Shown piece by piece: positions 24,661 to 32,367 of a stretch of DNA of 64,000 nucleotides (position 1 is the first letter of the stretch; every line of letters starts with the position of its first letter). The position numbers and the translations under genes were made by a program. A model generated the notes under the pieces. The model was not told where the DNA came from. It did not search any database and worked only from the letters and a program-made list of their open reading frames with translations. The stretch comes from Iodobacter sp025352645 (GTDB lineage Bacteria > Pseudomonadota > Gammaproteobacteria > Burkholderiales > Chitinibacteraceae), in assembly GCF_033446605.1 (NCBI RefSeq), contig NZ_JAWQUO010000025.1:1-64000 (forward strand), given 5' to 3'.

Positions 24661-25388
24661 ATGGTGGGAATCGCTCCCCATTGCCTTAGGGCTTCAGTAT
24701 ATAAAGACCATACTTCGGCACAGATCGGCTGATCGTGGGTATCAATGCAATGATCGCCATGATCGGTGTGGCCCGCCAAATGGATATAGGCAATACGCTG
24801 GCGAGGAATACCTTGTAAATAGCGCAGCGGATCAAAACCATGATTGCGGCTAGAAACATAGATATTATTGATATCAAGCAGGATGTGGCAGTCAGCTTCT
24901 TGCAGGATGGCGCTGATAAATTCCCACTCGTGTAGATCCGCTTTTGCTTCAAGATAGGTCGATGCGTTTTCTATCACTAAGCGTCGGCCTAAAAAATCCT
25001 GCACCTGCAAAATTCGCCTAGCAACATGTTTGACGGCCTCATCGGTATAGGGAATTGGTAGCAAATCATGCAGGTATTTGCCGTCTACGCCTGTCCAGCA
25101 AAGATGGTCAGAAATCGCCAATGGCTCGATACGTTCGGCCAGCGCTTTAATCTCTGCAAGATAATTTAAATCGATAGGGTCAACCGAGCCTAAATTCATT
25201 GCCACGCCATGCATTACCATTGGGTAATCACGGCGAATTTTATCGAGGTAATACAGTGGTTTTCCGCCAGGGACAAGGTAATTATCTGAAATAACCTCTA
25301 GCCAATCTACAGGCTGCGCTTGGGCTAAAAAATCTGCATAGTGCTCTGGCCGAAGGCCGAGGCCAAAGCCTGTGAGTAGTGGATGCAT
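24552..25388 (-). CDS. bufB: Multinuclear non-heme iron oxidase (MNIO, DUF692) BufB
   Basis: A 278-residue TIM-barrel enzyme of the DUF692 family. Metal-binding blocks are visible in order: MVMHGVAMNLGS, AISDHLCWTG, LVIENASTYLEA, LLDINNIYVSSRNHG, and YIHLAGHTDHGDHCIDTHDQPI with EVW. MNIO enzymes use two or three iron atoms to modify cysteines of small precursors (bufferins, methanobactin, TglA-type peptides). The gene lies between a Cys-rich exported precursor (bufA) and bufC, so the substrate is almost certainly that precursor. The 3' end is part of a tandem duplication and ends HESAHMAA. A hairpin lies between bufA and this gene. Confidence 0.93.
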   Translation of the reverse strand: MHPLLTGFGLGLRPEHYADFLAQAQPVDWLEVISDNYLVPGGKPLYYLDKIRRDYPMVMHGVAMNLGSVDPIDLNYLAEIKALAERIEPLAISDHLCWTGVDGKYLHDLLPIPYTDEAVKHVARRILQVQDFLGRRLVIENASTYLEAKADLHEWEFISAILQEADCHILLDINNIYVSSRNHGFDPLRYLQGIPRQRIAYIHLAGHTDHGDHCIDTHDQPICAEVWSLYTEALRQWGAIPTMIERDANIPVLPELLAELNHAREIGAAPHESAHMAA

Positions 25389-25405
25389 TGCGGCTCAAAT
25401 AAAAT

Positions 25406-25430
25406 AAAGGGGGCAGAGAAGGCCCCCTTT
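25406..25430 (-). terminator. Attenuator-like hairpin between bufA and bufB
   Basis: AAAGGGGGC and GCCCCCTTT form a 9-bp GC-rich stem; on the minus strand it is followed by TTATTTTATTT. It sits 17 bases past the bufA stop and before bufB, so partial termination would give more precursor than enzyme. Confidence 0.75.
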
Positions 25431-25447
25431 GTAAATAAATAGCGGCT

Positions 25448-25705
25448 TTAAAGAACTTTTCCACCATGTTCGCTGCATGCTTTGGCACTGGCAGCTGGCA
25501 ACCAACCATGACCTTTGCAAACGTTTTGGCCTTTGCAGGCGTTATCTGCTGTTTTGCACATTGATGTGCCTTTGCAGCTATTAATCCCAGCGCACTTTAC
25601 TTCTGTGCTTGCATCGTGTGAAGCAGGCTTTTCCTCGGCATAAGCCGCAAGAGAGAAGAGGGTTGCAGCTGCAGCAGCTAAGGTTGCTCCGGTTATACGA
25701 TTCAT
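25448..25705 (-). CDS. bufA: Bufferin precursor, BufA2-like cysteine-rich RiPP
   Basis: An 85-residue exported peptide. A Sec signal (1-23, AYA|EE) serves as leader. The mature part has six cysteines at residues 38, 44, 50, 57, 63 and 77, in a repeating CKG pattern (SCKGTSMC, ACKGQNVCKGHGW). Precursors of this shape are modified by MNIO enzymes, with cysteines converted to copper-binding thiooxazole-type groups, and buffer periplasmic copper. I start at ATG 25705, seven bases after GGAG; the ATG six bases earlier is too close to that site. bufB and bufC follow. A DoxX-like BufD, often present in such operons, is not seen here. Confidence 0.88.
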   Translation of the reverse strand: MNRITGATLAAAAATLFSLAAYAEEKPASHDASTEVKCAGINSCKGTSMCKTADNACKGQNVCKGHGWLPAASAKACSEHGGKVL

Positions 25706-26009
25706 GGTCATTCTCCAAATTTTGCTGGATAGGCAACAAGCACGATTGCTTGCTGACTCTTAGTCGTAGCAGATCAGCAAAATATGACGAAGATTTTTTT
25801 TATTTTTTTTGGGATGATGGTGTCAGTATTTGTTTGGCTAATTGTAAGTATTATCTATTCTAGTAGACATCACTTTGCTTGCCACTAGCAAGCTTCTGGC
25901 TAGCCAGCACTAGCCAGTCAAACTGATCGACTAAATCTTAAGCGCCACAAGCTTGGGGAAAATAAGCGACCAGCCTATGCAAGTGATCTGCGTGTGTTGT
26001 TGAAGATAT
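25706..26009. other. Promoter region of the buf operon
   Basis: It contains T-rich stretches at 25790-25810 and nested GCTAGCCAGCACTAGCCAG repeats near 25900-25918. The buf promoter must be here. No copper-regulator box was recognised. Confidence 0.4.
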
Positions 26010-27329
26010 TTACCGCAGAATTGGCAAGGTGAGCATGGCATTTACTCCGCCATGTTCATGCTGGCTTAATTCGAGCTTGCCATTAAAACGCTTGGCGATG
26101 GCGGCCACGATAGATAGGCCAAGCCCGCTGCCTTTTATGCTACTACGCCGCCAGAAACGCTGGGTCACTAAGGCGAGCTCAGCGGGCAAAAGCCCCGGCC
26201 CTTGATCAATAATGCAAAAACAAATGGCATCTTCCAAGTAGTGTATTTCCACTCGCACCACGCTATTGGCTGGGGAGTAATTGAGTGCGTTATCCAGCAG
26301 ATTACGCAGCGCCGTTACGGCCAGCGCTTGAGGTAGGGCAAGCTGATGAGCTGTGATTATTTCGCCTGCATCTATTCGTTCTGGCCGCTGGGGGGCGGCG
26401 TCTCTGATGGCAAGTTTTAAGATCTCGTTGCTAGAGGTGCTTTGCCCGTCATCCCAGCAAAAATCGCCTTCAATTTGGGCGAGGGTCAGTAGTTGCGTCA
26501 GCGTATGTTGTAGCCTTGCTACGCTTTCTTCGGCGTAATCTAAAGCGGTTTTTGCTTCTTCGCCTTCGGTAATGCGGGCGACTTGTAAATGGATTTTGAT
26601 GGCGGTAAGCGGGGTGCGTAATTCATGCGCGGCATCGCTGGTGAGCTGGCGTTCTCGCTCCAGCGTTTGCTCTATTCGGCTGAGTAATTGATTTAAGGTT
26701 GTTACTAAAGGCTGCAAATCTTTGGGAATCCGCTGGGTAGAGAGTGGGCTTAAGGTTTGCGGCGTTTGGCCTGCAAGGGCTTGGCGAATTTTCTCTAGCG
26801 GTCGCAGCCCTTGTTTTACGCCAAACCAAAGCAAAAGCAGGCTGCCGATCAGCGCAACTATAAAGGGTAGCGTGGTGGCGAGTAGCACATCCTGCAGCAT
26901 TTGGTTTCTTTCGCTTAGCCGGTCGGCGGTGGTGACGCGCAGGCCGAAGGCTTCGATGGTGTAGCTGCGCCATTGTTCTTTATTAATGGTTAAATCAGTA
27001 AAGCCCAGCGTTTTAGAGCGAGTGGCATCCGGATGAGTATGATCGGTGCGCGCCAGCACTTCGCCGCGTAAAGAGCTGATCTGGCAGGCTAAGCCCTTGC
27101 CAGCAGGTAGCAGCAGGGTATCGCGTTTTTTGCCTTTGGCCGCCGCATCCCAGGCGGCGACGTTTTGCGAGATTAGCCCCGCTACCATTTGCGCCGACAT
27201 GCTAAGGCGCTGATCCAAAGTGTGGCGAATTTGCCGGTCTAGATTATATAAAGTCCAAGCCGTTACACCGCCCCATAATAGGCTCAAAGAAATACCAATC
27301 AGTAGTAATAAACGCAGACGTAAGCTCAT
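26010..27329 (-). CDS. Sensor histidine kinase, QseC-like
   Basis: A 439-residue inner-membrane kinase with helices at about 7-28 and 151-172 flanking a periplasmic sensor of some 120 residues (2CSK_N-like). HAMP, then HisKA with phospho-His in SDAAHELRTPLTAI, then HATPase with NLLDNALNYS, DQGPGL and GSGLGLSI follow. It is the partner of the response regulator whose 3' end it overlaps by four bases. Its place beside the buf operon, with both on the minus strand, raises the possibility of metal sensing, but the sequence gives no metal-ligand motif. Confidence 0.9.
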   Translation of the reverse strand: MSLRLRLLLLIGISLSLLWGGVTAWTLYNLDRQIRHTLDQRLSMSAQMVAGLISQNVAAWDAAAKGKKRDTLLLPAGKGLACQISSLRGEVLARTDHTHPDATRSKTLGFTDLTINKEQWRSYTIEAFGLRVTTADRLSERNQMLQDVLLATTLPFIVALIGSLLLLWFGVKQGLRPLEKIRQALAGQTPQTLSPLSTQRIPKDLQPLVTTLNQLLSRIEQTLERERQLTSDAAHELRTPLTAIKIHLQVARITEGEEAKTALDYAEESVARLQHTLTQLLTLAQIEGDFCWDDGQSTSSNEILKLAIRDAAPQRPERIDAGEIITAHQLALPQALAVTALRNLLDNALNYSPANSVVRVEIHYLEDAICFCIIDQGPGLLPAELALVTQRFWRRSSIKGSGLGLSIVAAIAKRFNGKLELSQHEHGGVNAMLTLPILR

Positions 27330-27991
27330 TGTTTGATTCCACCGTAGCGATAACCCATGCCGCGAATCGTCTCGATAATCTCGCCGCCTAATTTGCGGCG
27401 TAGATGATAGATATGCACATTGAGGGCATTGCTTTCGATTTCTTCGCTGAAGTCGTAAAGCCGGTCTTTAAGCTGCTCGGCACTGAGTATTCGATCTTTG
27501 GCTTGCATCAGTGCGGCCAGCAGCGCCATTTCCCGTCGGGATAAGGCGATGGGCTGCTCATTAAGGCTGACATGGCCGGTAGCAGGGTTGAGTTTTAATG
27601 GCCCGTCTTCAATCAGATCAACACAACGCCCAGCCACGCGGCGCTGTAAGGCATGTAAGCGGGCGACTAATTCATCTAAATCAAAAGGCTTTAGCAGGTA
27701 ATCATCGGCCCCTAGTTGCAATGCCATGACTTTGTCTTTAATTGAATCACGCGCGGTGAGCACCAAGATGGGTAAAACAATGCCTGTTGCTCTTAAGCGT
27801 GGCAGAAGCTTCATACCATCTTCGTCAGGTAAGCCAAGATCTAGAATCAGCACATCGCAATTTAAAGTGGCGAGTGCAGCCTCTGCCATTGCAGCACTGG
27901 CCACGCTATCTACCGTGAATTGATGGGCCCGCAAGCCTGCTTTAATGCCATGGGCAATTAAATCGTTGTCTTCTACCAGCAGCACGCGCAT
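27326..27991 (-). CDS. OmpR-family response regulator, QseB-like
   Basis: A 221-residue regulator. The receiver domain has the acidic pair in VEDNDLI, phospho-acceptor Asp51 in LILDLGLPDEDG, and the LLKPFDLDELVARL end with the conserved Lys. A winged-helix DNA-binding domain (about 125-220) ends LRRKLGGEIIETIRGMGYRYG. It controls genes together with the overlapping kinase. The divergent dsbD start is 110 bases away, so the shared upstream region may be a target. Confidence 0.92.
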   Translation of the reverse strand: MRVLLVEDNDLIAHGIKAGLRAHQFTVDSVASAAMAEAALATLNCDVLILDLGLPDEDGMKLLPRLRATGIVLPILVLTARDSIKDKVMALQLGADDYLLKPFDLDELVARLHALQRRVAGRCVDLIEDGPLKLNPATGHVSLNEQPIALSRREMALLAALMQAKDRILSAEQLKDRLYDFSEEIESNALNVHIYHLRRKLGGEIIETIRGMGYRYGGIKQ

Positions 27992-28101
27992 GGGTGATTT
28001 TTCTTTGCTCTGAATTCAGGCCGCAGATTATTGCACAGTTAATGTTGCCTTAATCCAAAGGCGACATTCTTACATTTCCGGTTTTGATTTTGGAGAGATT
28101 G

Positions 28102-29871
28102 ATGTTGCGTTCATTATGGATAGGCCTGCTACTGGCCCTGCTATGGCTGCCTTTTGCTCAGGCTGAGGATAATTTTTTGCCACCAGAGCAAGCTTTTAAA
28201 CTGGTGGTGAGCAAGGAGCAATCCGGCCAAATTAAGCTGCACTGGGATATTGCCCAAGGCTATTACCTTTACCGTAAAAATATAAAAGTAGAGAGCCTGC
28301 CTGCTGGGCTGATCGAAAAAACAGAGCTACCCGCTGGTATAGCTAAAACGGATGAATTCTTTGGCGAAACCGAGGTTTATTTTAATCAGGTGGATGTGCT
28401 GCTGAAGGCCCCGCATGCCAATGTGCTGGCCATCAGCTGGCAGGGCTGCGCTGAAGCGGGGCTGTGCTATCAGCCGCAAACACGGCAAATTAAATTGGAT
28501 CAGCTGGATGCCTTAGATAGACCCGCCAGCCCGCTTAATCATAGCGATAGCCAGCAGCCGGTGCTTAAAGCTGTGCCAGTAGCCGAGCTGGGTGAAGATC
28601 AGCAAATTGCACAGCGATTAAGCCAAGCGCATTTGGGGTGGATGTTGCTGATGTTTTTAGGCCTAGGTTTGCTGATGACGTTTACTCCCTGCGTGTTACC
28701 GATGGTGCCTATTCTCTCTAGCTTGATTGCGGGCAGTGGGGCCACGCCTCGGCGCGGTTTTATTCTGTCATTGGCTTTTGTTTTACCTATGGCGTTGACT
28801 TATGCGGCATTGGGGGCCGCTGCGGCGATGGCAGGGGCTAATCTGCAGGCCTTTTTGCAAAATCCTTGGGCGCTGGGTGTATTTGGCATGATTTTTGTGC
28901 TGTTGGCGCTGGCGATGTTTGGGGCGTACGAGTTGCAGCTGCCCGCCGTAGTACGTGATCGGCTATCGCTTGCCAATCAAAAATCACAAGGCGGAACAAT
29001 TGCGGGTGCGGCCACGATGGGGTTTTTATCGGCCTTACTGGTGGGGCCGTGCATGACTGCGCCATTGGCAGGTGCTTTGCTTTATATCAGCAATACCGGC
29101 GACGTATTGAAGGGAAGTTTGGCCTTGCTCTCTATGGGGCTGGGAATGGGATTGCCGCTGCTACTGGTGGGCACACTAGGCGCACGTTTTCTGCCACGGC
29201 CTGGGCTATGGATGAATCGCGTCAAAATGGTGTTTGGCTTTGTGCTGCTAGGCATGGCGATTTTGTTTTTGGCACGCATCATGCCGCCCGCGCTGGCTTT
29301 GGCGCTATGGGGCGCTTTATTGCTGGCGATGGCTTTTTGCTTATGGCTGCTGCCAAGCCAAGCGTGGGCAATCCGTAGCCTTGCCGCCGTGATGGGGCTT
29401 TGGGGCGCGGCAATGGTGCTGGGCGCTGCCGCTGGTAATCATAATCCGTATCAGCCCTTGGTTTTTATGCAGGCAACAGCGGCTCATCCCCAAGAGAGCC
29501 CTTTTTTGGAGCGTTTTATCACGGTGAACAGCGCTGGCGAATTGGCTGCACAAATACAATCGGCCAGCGAAAAAGGGCAGTGGGCCTTGGTGGATTACTA
29601 CGCGGATTGGTGCGTGGCTTGCAAAGAAATCGAGCGTGATGTGCTGGGGGACGCCCGCGTGCAGCAAGCCTTGGCGGGGATGAAATTAATCCGCCCTGAT
29701 GTGACGGCTTCGGGAGAGCAAAGCCAAGCGCTGCTCTCTGCTTACCAAGTGCTTGGCCCGCCCACGCTATTATTGATCGGCCCCGATGGTAAAGAGCGGC
29801 GAGCACAGCGGATTGTAGGCAAGCTGAGTGCCGATGCTTTTCTTGCTCGTTTAGCACAAGCCAAGTTATGA
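28102..29871 (+). CDS. dsbD: Thiol:disulfide interchange protein DsbD
   Basis: A 589-residue membrane protein that moves electrons from cytoplasmic thioredoxin to periplasmic DsbC/DsbG-type proteins. The N-terminal domain after the signal peptide has the reactive pair in QGCAEAGLCYQP. The eight-helix core has its pair in FTPCVLPMVP and VGPCMTAPLAG. The C-terminal thioredoxin domain has ADWCVACK. The start is ATG 28102, six bases after GGAG; the TTG at 28084 in the same frame has no support. It overlaps the next gene by four bases, making a dsbD, Lgt-like/TlpA and dsbG operon. Confidence 0.95.
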   Translation: MLRSLWIGLLLALLWLPFAQAEDNFLPPEQAFKLVVSKEQSGQIKLHWDIAQGYYLYRKNIKVESLPAGLIEKTELPAGIAKTDEFFGETEVYFNQVDVLLKAPHANVLAISWQGCAEAGLCYQPQTRQIKLDQLDALDRPASPLNHSDSQQPVLKAVPVAELGEDQQIAQRLSQAHLGWMLLMFLGLGLLMTFTPCVLPMVPILSSLIAGSGATPRRGFILSLAFVLPMALTYAALGAAAAMAGANLQAFLQNPWALGVFGMIFVLLALAMFGAYELQLPAVVRDRLSLANQKSQGGTIAGAATMGFLSALLVGPCMTAPLAGALLYISNTGDVLKGSLALLSMGLGMGLPLLLVGTLGARFLPRPGLWMNRVKMVFGFVLLGMAILFLARIMPPALALALWGALLLAMAFCLWLLPSQAWAIRSLAAVMGLWGAAMVLGAAAGNHNPYQPLVFMQATAAHPQESPFLERFITVNSAGELAAQIQSASEKGQWALVDYYADWCVACKEIERDVLGDARVQQALAGMKLIRPDVTASGEQSQALLSAYQVLGPPTLLLIGPDGKERRAQRIVGKLSADAFLARLAQAKL

Positions 29872-30665
29872 GTAGCATGATGAGTATCGGCCCTTTTCCT
29901 CTGGCCTATGCAGTGTTGGGTCTATCGCTCTTGATCGGTGCAGGCGTGGGTCGCTATTTGGCGAAAGGGCTCGGCATCGGCTCCTTGCTGCTTGATCTTT
30001 TATGGGTGGGGGTGCTGGGCGCGCGCTTGGTGTTTATTGCCTTGTGGTTTGATCTTTACCCCTCACTTTGGGCCATGATTGATATACGCGATGGCGGCTA
30101 CAACGTATGGGGCGGCTTGGTGGCGGCCTTGCTGTATGCAGCGTGGCGAGTGAGATTAAACATCCCTTTGCGCCAACCCCTTGCCTGGAGCTTGCTGGCT
30201 GGCGCATTGGCTTGGGGAGCGATGACAGCCATCGTGAGCATGCAAAAGCCCGCACAACTTTCCGCCTTGCCCTTGCAGCCTTTAGCGGGCACAAATACCA
30301 CGCTGGCAAAATTAGCGGATGGTAAGCCGCTGGTGCTTAATTTATGGGCCAGCTGGTGCCCGCCTTGCCTGCGTGAAATGCCGGTGCTGCAAGCCGCTCA
30401 GGTGGCAGAGCCCCATATCCGCTTTGTGTTTGCAAATCAGGGTGAAGCAAATGCCGTTGTTGAGCAGTATTTGCACAAAAATAAGCTGAACTTAAGCCAT
30501 GTACTGGTCGATCCTTTTAGCTTGCTAGCTAAGGAATACGGCGCGGTGGCGTTTCCAAGTACTTTGTTTTTTAGTGCAGATGGCCAATTACTCGACACAC
30601 ATCGTGGTGAGCTGTCTGCAGCTTCTTTAGCCAGTAAGCTTAAATTGCTGCGCTCTGCCCAATAG
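29868..30665 (+). CDS. Lgt-like membrane domain fused to TlpA-type thioredoxin
   Basis: A 265-residue fusion. Residues 10-125 hold four hydrophobic helices with GARLVFIALWFDLYPSLW and DGGYNVWGGLVAALLYA, which resemble the core of prolipoprotein diacylglyceryl transferase (Lgt). Residues 140-265 are a TlpA/ResA-like thioredoxin domain with LWASWCPPCLREMP and cis-Pro in AVAFPSTLFF. The membrane part is only about half of Lgt and lacks most of its catalytic region, so it is probably an anchor or a partner channel. The gene is coupled to dsbD (ATGA overlap) and precedes dsbG, so the thioredoxin domain probably receives electrons from DsbD. Confidence 0.82.
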   Translation: MSSMMSIGPFPLAYAVLGLSLLIGAGVGRYLAKGLGIGSLLLDLLWVGVLGARLVFIALWFDLYPSLWAMIDIRDGGYNVWGGLVAALLYAAWRVRLNIPLRQPLAWSLLAGALAWGAMTAIVSMQKPAQLSALPLQPLAGTNTTLAKLADGKPLVLNLWASWCPPCLREMPVLQAAQVAEPHIRFVFANQGEANAVVEQYLHKNKLNLSHVLVDPFSLLAKEYGAVAFPSTLFFSADGQLLDTHRGELSAASLASKLKLLRSAQ

Positions 30666-30675
30666 GAATAATCCA

Positions 30676-31422
30676 ATGAAAGTAATGATCGCTACATTAG
30701 TCAGTAGCTGCTTGATCATGAGCCACGCTCAGGCCGCAGCCGATTGGCCTGCGCCGATTAAAGCGCTAGAAAGAAAAGGCATGGAAGTGCTGGATAGCTT
30801 TAAAGCCCCTGGCGGCGTAACAGGCTACGCTGCTTTGTATCAGCAGCAGCCGGTTACGGTGTATTTAACTGCCGATGGTAAGCAAGCAATTATTGGCTCG
30901 ATGGTCGATAGCAAAGGCGAGGCGCTTAAGCAAGCGCCGGTTGATCAGCTATTTAGCAATAAGCTTTGGAAGCAGTTAGAAGATAGCCATTGGATTAGCG
31001 ACGGCAATAAAAATGCGCCAAGGATTGTATATATGTTTACCGATCCTAATTGCCCTTATTGCAATAAATTGTGGAACGATGCTCGGCCTTGGGTGAGCGC
31101 AGGCAAGGTGCAGATCCGGCATATTATGGTGGGCATTATTAAAAGCGATAGCATGGGCAAAGCCGCCGCGCTGATGACTGCCAAAGCGCCAGAGGCGGCG
31201 CTTTATCAGCATGAAATACAGCATGCCAGCGGTGGGGTAAAGCCTTTGGCGCAGATCCCTAAAGACGTGCGTAGCAAGCTAGATGCCAATTATCAATTGA
31301 TGCAGCGATTTGATCTTTTTGCTACACCCGTCACGTTTTACAAAGACAGCGAGGGCAAAATGCAAAAAGCACAGGGCGCACCACCAGCCGAAATGCTGCC
31401 CAAAATATTTGGCCCGCGCTGA
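30676..31422 (+). CDS. dsbG: Thiol:disulfide interchange protein DsbG
   Basis: A 248-residue periplasmic protein with signal peptide (1-20), an N-terminal dimerisation domain and a thioredoxin domain with DPNCPYCNKLW. The Thr-rich cis-Pro loop is FATPVTFY. DsbG protects or reduces single cysteines and is kept reduced by DsbD, the first gene of this operon. It lies 10 bases after the Lgt-like/TlpA gene behind AGGAA. The DsbC homologue is elsewhere in the window (57370). Confidence 0.92.
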   Translation: MKVMIATLVSSCLIMSHAQAAADWPAPIKALERKGMEVLDSFKAPGGVTGYAALYQQQPVTVYLTADGKQAIIGSMVDSKGEALKQAPVDQLFSNKLWKQLEDSHWISDGNKNAPRIVYMFTDPNCPYCNKLWNDARPWVSAGKVQIRHIMVGIIKSDSMGKAAALMTAKAPEAALYQHEIQHASGGVKPLAQIPKDVRSKLDANYQLMQRFDLFATPVTFYKDSEGKMQKAQGAPPAEMLPKIFGPR

Positions 31423-31462
31423 TTCAGGATCTTGCAGGCATAAAAAGGAGGGCTAAAAAATA

Positions 31463-31484
31463 GAGCCACTTAGGATTAAGTGGC
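31463..31484 (+). terminator. Hairpin after dsbG
   Basis: AGCCACTTA and TAAGTGGCT pair around a short loop, about 40 bases past dsbG and 30 before the convergent VF530 gene. The T-run is weak. Confidence 0.45.
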
Positions 31485-31514
31485 TTGAATGAGAAGATTG
31501 AATGCGCCGCAGGC

Positions 31515-31727
31515 TTAGCGGCGCATTCTTGCATCCAGCTCTTCTACTTTGCTGCGCGCCCAAGGTGTGCGGCGCAGGAATTTTAGGCTGGATTTAATCG
31601 AGGGCTCTTTTTCAAAACACTGAATCGGGATGCGGCGGGCCAGCTCTGGCCAGCCAAAGTGTTCAACTAAATCGCTCAGCATTTTTTCTAAGGTAATACC
31701 ATGCTGCGGGTTATTGGTCTGGGTCAT
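31515..31727 (-). CDS. VF530 family DNA-binding protein (DUF2132)
   Basis: A 70-residue basic protein with the VF530 pattern: HGITLEKMLSDLVEHFGWPELARRIPIQCF, in segments, and IKSSLKFLRRTPWARSKVEELY/DARM. The family forms a small helical fold that binds DNA; its cell role is unknown. It stands alone between dsbG and nsrR. Confidence 0.88.
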   Translation of the reverse strand: MTQTNNPQHGITLEKMLSDLVEHFGWPELARRIPIQCFEKEPSIKSSLKFLRRTPWARSKVEELDARMRR

Positions 31728-31818
31728 TCAGTGAGTTTCTGTTGTGATGATTAATTTGTGGGGGAGCTATATAGTGTGGCGGCGCGTACTGGCTAGTGCA
31801 GCGGCATATCAAATATCA

Positions 31819-32271
31819 CTAGTGTTTTTTTTGCACCAGTGGAATGCTGAAGATGGCATTGAGCTCGACCGGATTATTAATTAAATCTTGCAGGGTATAG
31901 CGATCTAGTACGCTGTAAAACGCTTGCATGGCTTCATTGAGCACGCCTTTTAAACGGCATGCCGCGCTGATACTGCAGGTGGAGTGTTCGCGGTCGAAGC
32001 ATTCCACCATGGGACTATCTGCCTCGCTTAAGCGCACTAGGGCACCAATGCTCATTTCATGAGCAGGGCGGGATAAACGCATGCCACCGCCTTTGCCACG
32101 GGTCGTGTCTAAAAAGCCATTACGGGCTAGAAAGCTCATGACTTTCATCAGATGATTGTCAGAAATAGCATAGGCAGTAGCAATCTCGCCCCGGGTGACA
32201 ATGCCATCATTCTGTACACCAACGTAAATTAAAGTGCGCAAACAGTAATCGGTAAAAACATTCAGGCGCAT
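31819..32271 (-). CDS. nsrR: NO-sensing Rrf2 repressor NsrR
   Basis: A 150-residue Rrf2 protein. The N-terminal winged helix (MRLNVFTDYCLRTLIYVG, then ISDNHLMKVMSFLARNGFL and RGKGGGMRLSRP) matches NsrR closely. Cys91, Cys99 and Cys105 (ECFDREHSTCSISAAC) are the [4Fe-4S] ligands; the first spacing is longer than in E. coli. NO damage to the cluster releases DNA. An operator of the expected form lies 21-43 bases upstream (32292-32314), so it should repress itself. The same pattern upstream of norB and nirK marks them as targets. Confidence 0.9.
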   Translation of the reverse strand: MRLNVFTDYCLRTLIYVGVQNDGIVTRGEIATAYAISDNHLMKVMSFLARNGFLDTTRGKGGGMRLSRPAHEMSIGALVRLSEADSPMVECFDREHSTCSISAACRLKGVLNEAMQAFYSVLDRYTLQDLINNPVELNAIFSIPLVQKKH

Positions 32272-32291
32272 TGCTGTTGTCCGGACTTTAA

Positions 32292-32314
32292 AATAAGCAT
32301 TTATAATACATCTT
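32292..32314. promoter_or_regulatory. Predicted NsrR operator of nsrR
   Basis: AATAAGCATTT, one base, TAATACATCTT. Reversed, the second half is AAGATGTATTA. Both fit AANATGCATTT at 8-9 positions. The spacing is the same as at 23219-23241. Confidence 0.75.
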
Positions 32315-32367
32315 CATTCGTAATAAGAATATGTCGTTTAATGCCAGTGTGCTGCACTTCCTAGAAA

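Noticed and set aside
28838..30325. Several long ORFs overlapping dsbD and the Lgt-like/TlpA gene
   Set aside because: They are shadow frames of GC-rich coding sequence without ribosome sites or domains.
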